DNA of 64,000 bases from Phascolarctos cinereus (taxonomy: Eukaryota > Chordata > Mammalia > Diprotodontia > Phascolarctidae). Positions 23,480 to 35,839 of the stretch are shown here, piece after piece. The position numbers were made by a program, and so were the translations under genes. Position 1 is the stretch's first letter, and every line of letters begins with the position of its first letter. The notes beneath the pieces were generated by a model. The model was not told the DNA's origin. It did no database searches and worked only from the letters and a program-made list of their open reading frames with translations. The stretch lies in contig NW_018344339.1 in NCBI RefSeq assembly GCF_002099425.1, positions 124,001 through 188,000 of the forward strand, given 5' to 3'.

Positions 23480-23785
23480 GTTCTAAATAATTGAAGCAAT
23501 ATTTATGGTGCAAGGTAGGTAAACTAATATAATAAAAAATGACAGTTTTACCTAACTAATCTATTTACATAAAACCATCCCAATTAAGTGTTAAAAATTA
23601 TCTTACTGAGACAGAAAAAATAATAACAACGTTCATTTGAAAGAGCAGAGGGTCAGGAACTTCAAGGAAGCCAGGGGGAAAAAAAAGATGTGAAGGAACT
23701 AGATTCAGTATTATCACACCTTAAACCATTTTATAAAGTGAGAGCAATGTTGAAATGTAAAATTGATAACTTTGATTATTTTTAA
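23480..23785 (+). pseudogene. L1 ORF2 late-RT segment remnant
   Basis: Short words in shifting frames (ILPNLIYLHKTIPIK-like, RKNNNNVHLKEQ, then FKEARG) resemble the L1 ORF2 region after the RT catalytic box (human MAILPKAIYRFNAIPIKIP, FIWENKKPRIAKTILK). If right, the RT core between this and the endonuclease remnant is deleted. The alignment is by eye and weak. Confidence 0.45.
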
Positions 23786-24029
23786 TTAAAAATTTCCTGT
23801 ATAAATAAAACCCTATAGCCAAGAACAGAGGGAATTCAGACAAACTGGGGGAAAAACTCTCACAGACAATCTCCCAGATAGAATGTGATTGGCTCAAAAT
23901 ATTGCTGTGGTGTAGGAAATGATGAGCTGCTGGATTTAGAAAAATAGGGAAATACTTGAACTTATGAAGGAAGATGCATTCTACCTACAGAGAAACAAAT
24001 GACAAGAGTAAATAAGCATAAGGTGGCCT

Positions 24030-24155
24030 TATGTATATGTGTTTGAGTGTATATGTGTGTGTATTTACATATATTTATGTATTTATGTACATGCATGCAT
24101 ATATGCATATATATATATACACATATAGGTATGTATGCATACACACACACAGAGA
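24030..24155. repeat. TATG/TG-rich low-complexity tract
   Basis: Mixed TATGTG, TATTTATG, GCATATATA and (CA)n tract near the 3' end of the L1-clade element. Confidence 0.85.
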
Positions 24156-24509
24156 CACCTTAATATATGCTTAATTGTAGCTTTCTCAGGGGGCAGGGAA
24201 GAGGAAGGCAAAATAAAGTAAAAAGTGCACAGCAGAGGACAAAAGAAAACACACTCGGAAGCAAAGAAAAGATGGACAGGTTGGAAAATAATGTGTAGTA
24301 TTTATTATATAGGTTTTCTTGAAATGGAAATTTGTTGCTTTATATTGAATCCTTTCATGTTCTGCTATGTACTTGGTAATGTTTTTTTTTCTTTTCTTAT
24401 TTTGTATATAAGTTAAAATAAATTCAAATAAAATGAAAAAAAAACCAAACAAACCAGACAATGACCATTATTCTTAAACTAGGCAAACATTTCTTCAACT
24501 CTACTTTTT

Positions 24510-24790
24510 TGTATGGATTTTTCTCCTTTTCCAGCTTGCTTCAATAACAGGTGACAATGCAGAGAAATATGTTTTGTCTTTCTTTTCTTTCCTTTTTTTC
24601 CATCAGTAAATCATAACAGAGAGCAGAATATAGTCTTCTTACTCATTTGTCTTAGCTACAAGTCATTATAGGAAGCTAATTGTAGTCTCTATTCCTTCTT
24701 ATTTTTCTTAGCAACATGTTACAGTAGAGACTATCCTAGTCTCTTATTGGCCAACCAAACTACCCAGCAACAAGTGACAGTTCAGATCGA
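24510..24790. repeat. Diverged minisatellite, unit about 52-55 bp
   Basis: At least three and perhaps five imperfect tandem units. The phrase TAGTCT(T/C)... recurs at 24631, 24683 and 24738. It is each time followed by a pyrimidine-rich run, a CTTAGC(A)AC-like word, and a variant of ACAAGTGACAGT (TACAAGTCATTATAG, CAACATGTTACAGTAG, CAACAAGTGACAGTTC). Weaker units before these include AATAACAGGTGACAATGCAG and AATCATAACAGAGAGCAG. Not attributable to any transposon I know. Confidence 0.65.
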
Positions 24791-26124
24791 AGAGATAATT
24801 TTGACACAATTCTGAAAAAAAATATTCTTTTGCCTCTTCATCTTCACCTTTCTTGATTCAGCCCCTGGGTTCTCTTTTTAAAAAACTCAACCTAGGCTTA
24901 TGATTTGGTAACTATATTTTCATCTTTGATCCACGATGATACAAATTACATTTGTCCCCTAATCATGGAACAGTTCTGCTATCCATATTTCCCTAGTTAT
25001 TAATCTCTCTGATTCTTTATGTCTTATGTGTAAATTACTTAATCAGACTATGTTTTCCATTTTTACTAAAACTTTACAGGTTGTTATGACAAGCAACTGC
25101 TGTCTCAGAAAAGACTTTGGTTCAGATTAACCGAGTAACTGATACTTTTAGAACTTGGAGGCAGACCTATGCCTCAGACAAGTGAAATGTTAAGGATCAC
25201 CCCTTATATAAAGACAATATTCAAAAAGGCATAGAGACAGATCTTAAACCTAAGACTTCCCAACTCAAAAGTCAGCATGCTTTAATCAATCATATTGGCT
25301 CTTATTCTATGATTTCTTTTATTTTAATGGATTAAAATAAAAACATTCCTATTACTGCTCCAATATATTTGAATATGGTGAGAAATTTTGGCTATCATCA
25401 CCTCATGAAAAAGTGAAAAGGGGTAGAAAGAATACAAGTATTCAAAAAAATTTATTGAGGAATCCAGATAAGCAAGATAATCCTAAGAACATTCAAAGAT
25501 GAAACCAGAAAGAGGACAACAAGAAATTTAAACAAGGAAAAGATCTGTCAAGATTTCTATAAAAACTATTATCTCCATTAATGACATCAGAGTCATTACT
25601 TTTGAATTCAAATATCGGCATCCCTGATGTATTTCATGAGATTACAAATAGAACTAAAGAAAACAAAGATGGAAAGGTAACTGTATCAGATCAAGTATAC
25701 ATGGAGGAGGATTGTGCTGTGACACAAATTTGAGGCATTATGGGTCATACTTAAGGTAGAAAAAAAGGCAGGATGCTAAACATCTGTCAAAAGAGTCAGA
25801 CATTATTGCTACTATAAAAAAGACTGAAAAATTATTAATACTTATTGACCTACATGAGAATAACTTATACATGTATTGAGGTAATCCTTGAATAAATGCA
25901 TGTGAAGGGAGGAGATGCACAGATACATCAGACCAATTTTTCATAGTTCCATTGTTGACTAAAAGGTACAAATAATACATGGCACAATTAAACTTATAGT
26001 TTATTAACTAGTGATAAGTATGGATAAAGAACTTATGATTTCACTGATATGGGGAACTCTTATGTGAGGAAACTCCCTCTACCAGTGCAGGTTGGTACCT
26101 TCTCTGCAGTTTATAATCTTAGTG
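24791..26124. other. Unassigned non-coding DNA
   Basis: About 1.3 kb without a recognised repeat or coding signal. Confidence 0.4.
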
Positions 26125-26235
26125 ATTTGATTAGAACACTGAGAGGCCAAGTGACTTCTCCAGGGTCATGTAGCTGTATACGTCAGAGATGGGCCTAGAA
26201 CATAAATCTTCTTGGCTTTGAAGCTTCCTTTCCAT
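26125..26235 (-). mobile_element. Degraded MIR-like SINE, antisense
   Basis: AACACTGAGAGGCCAAGTGA, CCAGGGTCATGTAGCTG, and a GGGCCTAGAACATAAATC word match the middle of reverse-complement MIR. Edges uncertain. Confidence 0.5.
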
Positions 26236-26264
26236 GCATGATATCACATTGTTTTTATTGTTTG

Positions 26265-26283
26265 TGGGGTGTGTGTGTGTGCA

Positions 26284-26312
<29 letters not shown>
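26265..26312. repeat. (GT)n microsatellite
   Basis: GT-repeat with one GCAT interruption, ending in ATATATAATG. Ordinary dinucleotide repeat. Confidence 0.95.
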
Positions 26313-26318
<6 letters not shown>

Positions 26319-26544
26319 TGTGAGCTTAAATATTTTCCTCTCCATTGGTATCTCCTATGTGTGTGTTAAAACCTTATGATATACTTTTCGATGGACACAA
26401 AAACAAAAGTAACTTCATTGTCCCTCTATTCTTAATATCAATTCAGGAATAAAACAGTGATATATATTCTTCCCAAAGAGGATTTCCATAGAGTCTGAAT
26501 GTGAACACAGAATTAAAATGCAATGAGTCTCTCTATGTGAGTGG

Positions 26545-26720
26545 ATCTTAGCTTAGATATTTTATGTGTTATGGACTCTTTTTGACAGTCTGAAGAAGTC
26601 TATGGACTCCTCAGAAAGTTTTGAAGTGCATAAAATTGAATGCATAGAATTTCAGAGGAACTCAATTATGTTGAAATAAATATATCAAAATATTAAATCT
26701 CACAGACTCCACATTAAACC
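26545..26720 (-). mobile_element. Possible hAT-type DNA element, degraded
   Basis: The reverse complement contains TTCTGAGGAGTCCATAGACT, then TCTTCAGACTGTCAAAAAG and GTCCATAACACA. It resembles, in the same order, TTCTGAGAAGGGGTCCATGG, CAGCAGACTGCCAAAGG in the element at 34463. Two copies in one window show a repeat family. The hAT assignment is an inference from the ends of the other copy. Confidence 0.45.
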
Positions 26721-27429
26721 GTCTAGAAGAGATGGTGAAGTCCTTCAAATAATCCTGTCAGTGGATGACATGATGATTGCATCATTTCAGTATTGAGGAG
26801 GAAGCACAGTGGTGTGAGCTCATGACACTTATATTAAAGGATTACTTCCAATTACTCAGGGGTACCATTAGAAACACGAGGGGGCGATGTAGCTCTCTTC
26901 TGGGATCTAAGATTCATCTCTGAGAATGGGAGTTGAGATAAATATCCTCATAGCTTATATGGGCTACATGTGGAGACTCATCCATGATGGCTCTTTAATG
27001 GGGAAAGGGAGAAGACAAACTAACTTAATCATCCCTGGATCCCATAACATTTTTGTCTTAGTACTTGGTACCTAAATGATTATAGATTAGAGAAGTCACT
27101 ATGTGATAGAAGTAGAAGCTGAGGACTGTAGTTCTCTGGAACTGGTAAACTAGTTTTACTATATAACACCAAGCCAAATTAGCTTGGTTTATTACCTGAA
27201 CAATGAGGAACTGACTCCCAAGTTAACACAAGTTCCATAATCTTTGTGGAATGAGCCCACTTGTCCATGGAACTGTGTAAGGCACATATCTTCTCTTTTC
27301 AGAAGGGAGACTTTGTTATTATTTTCCTTTTCTTTGTGTTTTTTTTGGGGGGTTTGGCAAAGCCCTTCCACGCCCCCCCCAACCACTTCTATCCTCCTCC
27401 ACCTTTTTTTTTTTAACTTCCTTACAGGG
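26721..27429. other. Unassigned non-coding DNA
   Basis: No recognised repeat apart from short homopolymer runs near 27340-27415. No coding signal. Confidence 0.4.
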
Positions 27430-28365
<936 letters not shown>

Positions 28366-28770
28366 GCTCCCCACACACTAGGCCATATTGCTTCTGATGT
28401 AAGAAAATCCAAAACAGTTAAGTAAAAACAAAGTAATTCGAAGAAGGAGAAAGCATTGGCAAATGGGATTAGGGACGGCTTCACACAGGAAGTAACACTG
28501 GAGCTTCCCTTCGAAGGACGCTTAGGATGATTCTATGAGGTACAGATGATGAGGGAGTGAGTACACTCTTGGCCTGGGAGACAGTCATGGCATGGAGGAA
28601 GGAAACAGAGAACTGAGTTTAGGGAAAAGTATGTATTTTATTCATCAAGGTGAGTAATGTGAACAAATCTAGGAAGGTAGGCCACAGTCAGATTCTGAAA
28701 GATTTTAAATATCCAGATGAAGAATTTTTTACTTTACCCTAGAAATAATTATTGCTATGGTTTGGTTATT
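28366..28770. other. Unassigned DNA
   Basis: Contains words such as GGATTAGGGACGGCTTCACA and GAAGTAACACTGGAGCTTCC that resemble an old dispersed repeat with a GGCTTC-CAGGAGG box, but I cannot assign it. No coding signal. Confidence 0.4.
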
Positions 28771-28774
28771 TTCC

Positions 28775-29017
28775 AGTCATCTGGTTATTTTCAGTCATTT
28801 TCAGTTGGTGTCCAACCCTTCCTGACCCCATTTGGGGTTTTCTTGGCAAAGATACTGGAGTGGTCTGTCATTTCATTCTCCAGTTCATTTTACAGATGAG
28901 GAAACTGAGGCAAACAGAATTCAGTTACTTGCTCAGAGTCACTCAGATAGTAGATCTGAACTCAGGTCTTTTGATTCTAGGCCCAGGGTTCTATCCATTG
29001 AGCCACCTAGCTGCCCC
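28775..29017 (-). mobile_element. Mar1-type SINE with RTE tail
   Basis: Antisense. RTE-type tail in reverse (TCCAACCCTTCCTGACCCCA, TTTGGGGTTTTCTTGGCAAA), MIR-like core (GATGAGGAAACTGAGGCAAA), B-box-like TCTGAACTCAGG and the GAGCCACCTAGCTGCCCC head. Possible direct repeats ctagaaataat (28740) and ctagaatcaat (29017) are imperfect. Confidence 0.87.
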
Positions 29018-29284
29018 TAGAATCAATAAGGAGACATTTATGACTTCAGAATTAAAGTAATATGTTAAGAAGTATGGAGATTATTTTGTTGAAAAAGTTT
29101 CCATGAGATGCTTTTCTAGTTTTTTTTTTGTTTTAGGAATAAACAGAAGAGATGTTTAGACTCTGTAAATTCCCTGTACTTTATGATGATAGTGTAATAT
29201 CAGCCTTAGGCCTTTGGCGTCTAATAGCATGAAAGACATTATGGGAGTGCAAAGTGACCTGGGCAAGGAGGTGGGGGAGGGAAG

Positions 29285-29435
29285 GTTCTAATTCTGGCCA
29301 AGTCACTAAGTAGCTTTGTGAGCACATCCTGTCACTGAGTTTTAGTTTTCATTATCTGGAAATTGATAATGTTTTGATCCCTCAGGGTCCTTCCAGCTCT
29401 CATTTTATGGGTCTGTGATTTCCAATGCCACCTGC
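29285..29435 (+). mobile_element. MIR-type SINE, partial
   Basis: AATTCTGGCCAAGTCACTAA, CTGAGTTTTAGTTTTCATTA and a tail TCAGGGTCCTTCCAGCTCTC, in the order of a MIR 3' half. Diverged. Confidence 0.6.
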
Positions 29436-29744
29436 AGGACTAAACTACTTCTTTACAGTAGAGCTGGACTATCTGCATCAATATGGGGTGTGCTAAGGCT
29501 TTAAAGGAGAGCAACATGTAAATGGTTTATTTTGCAGAAAATGGAATTTTTGAAGGCTTAATGCTTTTAGAAAACTTTTTTTCCAGGAGTTTATCTATAA
29601 CATAAACATATATGATTACGTGTGTCCTTGTACTCCTATTGTTAGTGGATACAGTTTTGCTGATTCCTTTTTATACCACTAGTTTGGTGGTCAGTAGCTT
29701 TCTAGGGAGGCCCTTCCACAGACTACTTAATCTTTACTTCATCA

Positions 29745-30020
29745 GCTTTTTCTCATTATACTTCTTTCTGTGTTCTCTATGCCTAACAGAACCCTACTCT
29801 GACTCGTAAATCCACTTTTTGCCTTCCTGCCTCTGGGCCTTTAGTTATGACATTCCTCATGCATGGGATGTCCTAATTTACCTGTTTTATATTTTCAAAT
29901 TCTGACTCATTTTTTAAAACCCACCTCAAACATCTCGTCCTCCATGAAAATTTTTGATTCCTTCTGGTGGTACTCCCTAGAATGCATTTATCACTTTATT
30001 TTCCAGTGTTCTATGGATTT
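29745..30020 (+). mobile_element. L2 LINE, 3' fragment
   Basis: The order TGGGATGTCCTAATTTACCT, AAAACCCACCTCAAACATCT, CCATGAAAATTTTTGATTCC and ATCACTTTATTTTCCAGTG is that of the L2 3' region (human: TGGAATGCCCT..CCACCTCCTCCAGGAAGCC). Old and non-coding. Confidence 0.75.
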
Positions 30021-31069
30021 AATGATGCTTTATTTTCTATTATACAATAACAGAAGAGGCAGTGTTTGCATAATGTCTAGAGAGCTGGTCTCAAAATCAG
30101 GAAGAACTCGGTTCAAAGTCCCATCACCTATGACATATTGGCTATGTATCTTGTCAGCGTTTTAGACAACACTTCTTTGAGAAGAAGGTACTGACCCACA
30201 TTGTGAAGGGTAGTTCTTCACTTCTGTAAACCAATGAAGTCATTGGTTATTATTCACTATAATTGTCTTAATGCAACACATTGGAATGCTACCTACAGGT
30301 AACAAGAACCTATTACTCACAAACTGCCATTTTCCCTCAGTGACTTGATCAGCAAGAGTTAACACAAATGGTATCACAGTAATGGAGAGAAATATTATTT
30401 AGAATAGAAAGGCAACATTAATAACAAGAAAATTAAAATGAGAAGCTAACATTTCACCATCTCTTTCCCTCCCCATTCTCTGCTCTTCTTCCAACAAAAA
30501 CCAAACTCCTCCCAGGTTCTAGGGATGAAAGTTTGCTGATCTAGCCCTTTTCTTTTCTGCACCATTAAATCAGCACATCATTCAATTTAGAGGGGAATCA
30601 AGAGGTGTTTTAATGACTTGCTGTTAGACGAGCAGTGCACACTTTGTGTCTTGATGTATGAGATGTTATAATCTTACAGGAGGTTGGTAAGTTCTCAAGT
30701 AGCCAAGCTTCCTAGTATGGAAGAGAGAAAAACTTCGAAGGACCACCAAAGTACTGCTACATCACAGCCAGACAATCTGACATTATCATGAGCAAGGGTT
30801 GGGCAATCTTTAATGTCTGTGTGACCTTAAAGTGGGAAATGTAGGCTAGGAATAGACAGGCTCTGGGCTGACAGCCATTACTTCTCTTCTGTCCTCTGGT
30901 TAGTACCTGTTTGGCTCTCCTTAAAATCTCTATGTCTCATCTGATGTGTTTTCCTGGGTGACGTAATAAATGACTAACTTATCGTACTTAATTCCGGGGG
31001 TATTTCCCCAGAATTTATTATTTCCCAAAGATAATATAATGTCACCTGGTCACACATCCCATATATTTA
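30021..31069. other. Mostly unassigned DNA
   Basis: 30050-30165 has a few MIR-like words (AGAGCTGGTCTCAAAATCAG). 30580-30700 is complex and repeat-free. No coding signal. Confidence 0.4.
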
Positions 31070-31385
31070 TAACAGTTCTCTATGGATTTGTCTCTTTTCC
31101 CCTATTATGACTGAAAGCTTCATGAAGGCAAAATCCCACCTTCTTTAGGAAATCTTTCCCATTATTCCTTAATCTTAATGTCTTCCTTCTGAGACTACCC
31201 CAGACTTATCCTGTATGTATGTTATTTGTACATATTTGTTTGCATACCTCCCCCCTCCCCACATTAGACTGTGAGCTCTTTGAAGCAAGGAATACTTTTT
31301 CACCTTTTTTTGTAACCTGCCTTGCTTAGGACATTGCCTGAAACATAATAAGTGCTTAATAAATGTTTATTGACTGACTGGCTAT
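31070..31385 (+). mobile_element. L2 LINE, 3' end
   Basis: Plus-strand L2 end: AGACTGTGAGCTCTTTGAAG, CAAGGAATACTTTTTCACC, and the terminal AATAAGTGCTTAATAAATGT, TTATTGACTGACTGG. Classic L2 3' end. Non-coding. Confidence 0.85.
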
Positions 31386-31876
31386 GCAACTTATCTAAGC
31401 TTTGCATGATCCAGGTGTTTAGTTTAACTTTGCGTAATTCTCCCTTAGTCAGGGGCTGGGGTACTGACCTCATCTCACCTCACCAAGAGGAAATATGAAA
31501 GAATAAATGGAAAGAGGTACCTCTGAACCTGGTATATTCTAAGGCAATAAAGAATTTGGCCTAATAGAATAAAAATTTTGTTAACAGTAGGCAATAAGGT
31601 CAGAAGAGGCAGGATCTTCAAAGCCAGGGAAAAGCTGTCAGTAGCCAAAGGGGAGGCTCAATGATTTTGTCTAGCATTGTTGTTTTGGTGAAGTGTGGAC
31701 ACTACCATTTTATTCCCTCTTCCAATACTCACCCTATCCCTCAAAGGGGGTCAGTCAGTTAATTAGATAAATTTAGCAGAATCCTACGAGAATGATTTGA
31801 ACTTGCTTAGACATCGGTAGTGGCATGGGAAATTTAGACTCCTCTTTCATCCCCAGGGCCAAAAATAGCAACCATC
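31386..31876. other. Unassigned non-coding DNA
   Basis: Nothing recognised. Ends at the target duplication of the next SINE. Confidence 0.4.
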
Positions 31877-31889
31877 TATATTGTTTTCT

Positions 31890-32030
31890 GCTTTTTTTTT
31901 TAAGAGGCAATTGGGGTTAAGTGATTTGCCCAAGGTCACATAGCTAGTAAATGTCTGAGGCTGGATTTGAACTCAGGTCCTCCTGACTCCAGGGCCAGAA
32001 CTCTATCCACTGTGCCACCCAGCTGCCCCT
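31890..32030 (-). mobile_element. Short tRNA-derived SINE (WSINE1-like)
   Basis: Antisense, same family as 1571. Perfect 13 bp direct repeats tatattgttttct at 31877-31889 and 32031-32043. B box GAGTTCAAATCC and head GGGGCAGCTGGGTGGCACAG with an A box (TGGCACAGTGG). Exact target duplications and little internal divergence mark this as one of the younger insertions. Confidence 0.95.
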
Positions 32031-32043
32031 TATATTGTTTTCT

Positions 32044-33420
32044 AATCAATGCTTTTGACAGTCTGTTCCTAGGAAATCAAGTCACCCTTGGTTTGGATGG
32101 TGAAAGAAGGAATAGTGGGGAAAGACAAGGAACTCCAAAAGTTTATTCAAAGCCTCTTTTATGTTCCTCCATAGAGGTTGAACTCTTTCTGAAATGTTTT
32201 TAAAGAGTAAACAAGTGTTTGATAACACTGACAGTCTGTGGTATCTTTAGAAGTCAGAACACCTCTCCTTATCCCTGAGTCTCACTGATGAGCTTTGATC
32301 CTTGGCAGTATCACAATCCTGCTGGCTTTGATTCCTAACATAATGGATATGTTGTTTTCCTGAACACTCTGCAAGTAGGTCTCTAGTAACCCAATTAGCA
32401 CTGAGGCTAATTAATAGAGGGAAAAAAAATGTCATAAATGGATGCCAGATTCACTCATACCATCATTGTGTACTGATGACTGAAAGCCAAACCGGAGAAA
32501 TAGACATTAGGCTAAGATGGTTTTTAAGTTGAATAAAAATGGGCTATATTCATGTTATTATTGAGAAGTCAAATATTTATTTTAATGTCATGAATTTCAG
32601 AAGAGTGAGCTGTATTTGGGCTTAAACCTCCTCATTAGTAAGATTGTATGACAAACTCCCTATTTTTTTTTTTTTGAGTAAGTTATTGTGGGCTGCTTTG
32701 GTAAAACAGATTTTGAAACTTATGGGAAAGCTATATTGTTGACATTAAAAAGAAAATGACATGAAAAGGTAATTTTAGTCATATCAGCAGCCAAAAACAA
32801 CACTGATTACTAGATTTTTTTTACCTAACAACTAGTTATTTAATACCTTCTATGTGCAAGTAATTTTACTGAATACCAAATATTTTTATTTTTGAAAAAA
32901 CACATACAATTTATAAATCAAAAAAGTAGAAATTTGGTCTACTCTCCCACCCCAGAAGTCTTCCATTATGTTCACAAATGAAAAGGAATTTGAATGATAA
33001 ATACCTTTCTTTGAGTTAGAAGCCGTACATGTCTTTGACTAAGTTGGAAAACTGGACATGACATTCTTTAAGTCATTTAAATTTATAAGTTTGGAGTCAG
33101 GCATTTTTATAGTTAAAGGTCATCAAGGCTTAGAATAGTTGTGTAATGATGTATCTGTAGAGGGTTTGAGGGTATTTCTATCTTTTTTTTCTTTTTTTTT
33201 CTCTCCTCCATGCTCCAATCTAGTATGGCCTCTAGTAGTAGAGACATTTATACAGGAAAGAGGCATCCATTCAACAGTTCCAGAGAGCATGTCAGTTAAA
33301 GAAAGTCCAGCCAAAAGCATTAGACATACATCTTAGACAGACACAGATAAATAGAGGTGGTTACTGAAGACCAAAAGTAGCTCCTGAGCATGGCCCTTGG
33401 CAGTAGTAAACAAGTATACA
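32044..33420. other. Unassigned non-coding DNA
   Basis: About 1.4 kb without a recognised repeat except for poly-T runs. Open frames at 33.1-33.3 kb overlap on both strands and are not credible genes. Confidence 0.4.
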
Positions 33421-33421
33421 C

Positions 33422-33425
33422 ACAC

Positions 33426-33456
<31 letters not shown>

Positions 33457-33480
33457 TATATGTATGTTTATGTATGTATA
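33422..33480. repeat. (TATG)n microsatellite
   Basis: TATG tetramers with a few interruptions after a short CA run. Ordinary simple repeat. Confidence 0.93.
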
Positions 33481-34354
33481 ACCCCTTTTTGAGTAAAAAA
33501 AATTCCCTGGATTGAATGGAAAATTTTATCTGGTTCTATTGGAGGCAATATATCCACAGAACATTTTTGTAAACTCTATCTACAAGATGACTTATAGAGG
33601 AAAATGAATAAAAACACATTCTCAAATTTCAAGGAATGTTCTTATGGAGAGACTAAGCAAGGTAGAGTGGAGATGTATACAATACATCCTTGTAAATGTT
33701 TTAAGAGTATGACAAGTATAGTAAAGGGAGAACATGTACTGAGATAGAGAACAGGAGATGCAAAGATTTCAGTAAAATTGTTTGGTGTAGTGGGCAATTA
33801 TATTTTTATAGCAGATTAGAGAAAGTACCATTAAAACCTCCAACTATGAATCTGTTCCAAAAGTATAATGGGATGAGGAGTAGGAGCCAAGTTGGGAAGG
33901 GTTGGCAGAAAGACATTAAGAGCTAGAAATATATAAACTTTAGAGTTGCCATTTTCTAGGCAAAACTTTCTGTGGTAGCCGAATACATTGCTTATTGAAA
34001 TGAAGGGTGGCCTGAACAGCACACCTTGTAGGTACAACTATCTTTGAAGACTAGGCTTATAACAGCCCAGGATTGGTGGCTGCCAGATGCTCCCTTTTTA
34101 ACATGGTGTCAAGGAAGTTAGAACTATGACCTCTGCAACAGTGGTTCTGAGGAGTGGAGAAAACTGGGGCTTTTGTGCCAAAAATCTGCAGCTATTTTTG
34201 ATGGCAGTTTTAAGAAAGAGTTATATCTCATTTTTTCACTTTCTGTTTTTGTTCTCAACATGTGTGTTTATAAATGTAAGAGCTCCTGGTGTGATAATTC
34301 TATCCACCAGTACAAATTTTCAACTCCTGTGACTTAAGGTCTTAAGTGTTGTTT
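33481..34354. other. Unassigned non-coding DNA
   Basis: No recognised repeat or coding signal. Confidence 0.4.
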
Positions 34355-34450
34355 GGGGCATTGAAGAATTCAGCAATTTCCCCAAGGTCATAGTACTAAT
34401 ATGTTCAACTGCAGAACTTGAATTTAAGTCTTCCTGATTTCAAGGGCAAT
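34355..34450 (-). mobile_element. MIR-like SINE scrap, antisense
   Basis: CAATTTCCCCAAGGTCATAG, GAACTTGAATTTAAGTCTTC and CTGATTTCAAGGGCAATCTT follow the head-proximal half of reverse-complement MIR. Confidence 0.55.
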
Positions 34451-34462
34451 CTTCTGGTTGCC

Positions 34463-34645
34463 TAGGGGTTCAAAATCTAAGGTCCTTGGACCTGTTTTGT
34501 TTTTAAATACCTTTATAACTATATTTCAATACAATTGTTTCATATCTTATTATATGCATTTAAAACCATTATTCTGAGAAGGGGTCCATGGGTTTCAGCA
34601 GACTGCCAAAGGTATTGATGGCATAAAAAAAGTTAAGAGCCTCTG
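34463..34645. mobile_element. Possible non-autonomous hAT-type element
   Basis: Begins TAGGGGTTCAAAATCTAAGG and ends AAAGTTAAGAGCCTCTG, which read as diverged inverted ends of a CAGGGGTTCTTAACCT-type terminus. The inside GAAGGGGTCCATGGGTTTC is shared with the copy at 26545-26720. I do not see a convincing 8 bp target duplication (tggttgcc / tattatgc), so the class is tentative. Confidence 0.5.
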
Positions 34646-34779
34646 TATTATGCCTAACTTCTCTTATTTTATTTCTAAAATATTGTATTTTTTTAACTTC
34701 TGTGTCAAACTTATCAGGTCTTATTGTCATATTCTTTAAACTTGGTTCCTTTTTTCCTCCACTAAATTGAGTAATCTAG

Positions 34780-35045
34780 GTAGCCCAGTGGATAAAATTC
34801 TAGGTCTAGAGTCAATAAGACAAGTTCAAATCAGGCTTCTGACACATAATAGCTGTGTGACCCTGGGCAAGGCACCTAACTTTTACCTGCCTCACTTTCT
34901 TCAACTGTAAAATGAATTATTATATTATGTTATCATATAATAGCATCTACCTCACAGGAGTGTTGTGAGGATCAAATGAGATAACATTTGTAAAGCATTT
35001 TAGCACAATGCCTGGCACATAGTATAACAAATAATAATACAATAT
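34780..35045 (+). mobile_element. MIR/THER1-type SINE, near complete
   Basis: Plus strand: GTAGCCCAGTGGATAAAATT head with A box, CAAGTTCAAATC B box, ATAGCTGTGTGACCCTGGGC core, CTCACAGGAGTGTTGTGAGG, and AAATGAGATAACATTTGTAA to GCCTGGCACATAGTATAAC at the 3' end. One of the best preserved MIR-class copies here. Confidence 0.87.
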
Positions 35046-35839
35046 ATATAATAGAATAAATTCTTATTCCCTTCCTTTTTTACCTAAATTTTCTGTAGCT
35101 TTTGAAATCTGATGCTGAGAGATAATATGATAACATCTGCCACTTTTATTCACTCCAAAGTTATTTAGATCTCTTAAAAAAAGCAACTAGAAAATTCAAC
35201 AATAGCTTCTCATACTTTAATTATGTCTGATCTAGACCTGGGGCAAGTGATCCATTATCTGTCACTGTTGGCTCATGTATTCTCAGGCCTTTCTGAATCA
35301 CTAGTAGTCCAACCACCTGTAAAGACAGGAAGTGGCAGTTCTCATTAGGGTTACCCAATGTTCCAGAGCCAACCAAGAGCATGGCATGGGGCATCATTCT
35401 AGATAGCAATAGGTCTACCAACAAGTATGGTAATATTTTCCTGCTGTGTCATGTGAGGTGAAAAAATGGCTTTCAACTAATTGAAGTAGAGGCATGGGGG
35501 AGGGTTTCTTCTATGAGGCAGATAATGAGAGCTGACCTGTTTTGCCTACTCAGTTAATCTTGATAGGCACAATTACCAAAAGAAATCATGACATAGTTCA
35601 GAGTGATGGAAAAGGTAAGAAATCTATTTCTTGTTCAATTGCAAGCAAATCACTGAAAGCTTCTAAGAAAGCTAGAATGCGCTTAACTAGCTAGGCTAAG
35701 ACATGATATTTAAGAGGCAATATATGCTAACTCTAGGCAGGATGGCAAGAAGCTAAATTTCTTTGTCATGTGCACATCATGCCCCAAATATTTTTCTATA
35801 TTATATTTTTTCTGTTAAAAAGAAATACTTCTCCTCTGC
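35046..35839. other. Unassigned non-coding DNA
   Basis: No recognised repeat or coding signal in this 0.8 kb. Confidence 0.4.

Larger units (their letters stand above)
20815..24445 (+). mobile_element. Old L1-clade LINE with internal deletion (HAL1-like or deleted L1)
   Basis: Plus-strand element of about 3.6 kb. It starts near GATTCTGGGAAGATAGTGGA (L1-type 5' UTR, G/C-richer). ORF1 C-terminal-domain-like sequence lies at 22190-22460. A purine-rich spacer of some 600 bp follows, then endonuclease-like words at 23100-23340 and late-RT-like words at 23480-23780. The RT core with its catalytic box is not recognisable. The 3' end reads AAATGGAAATTTGTTGC and finishes in AAAATAAATTCAAATAAAAT plus poly-A. 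Half-L1 (HAL1) elements keep ORF1 but lack RT, so either that or a deleted L1 fits. No intact frame. Confidence 0.75.
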
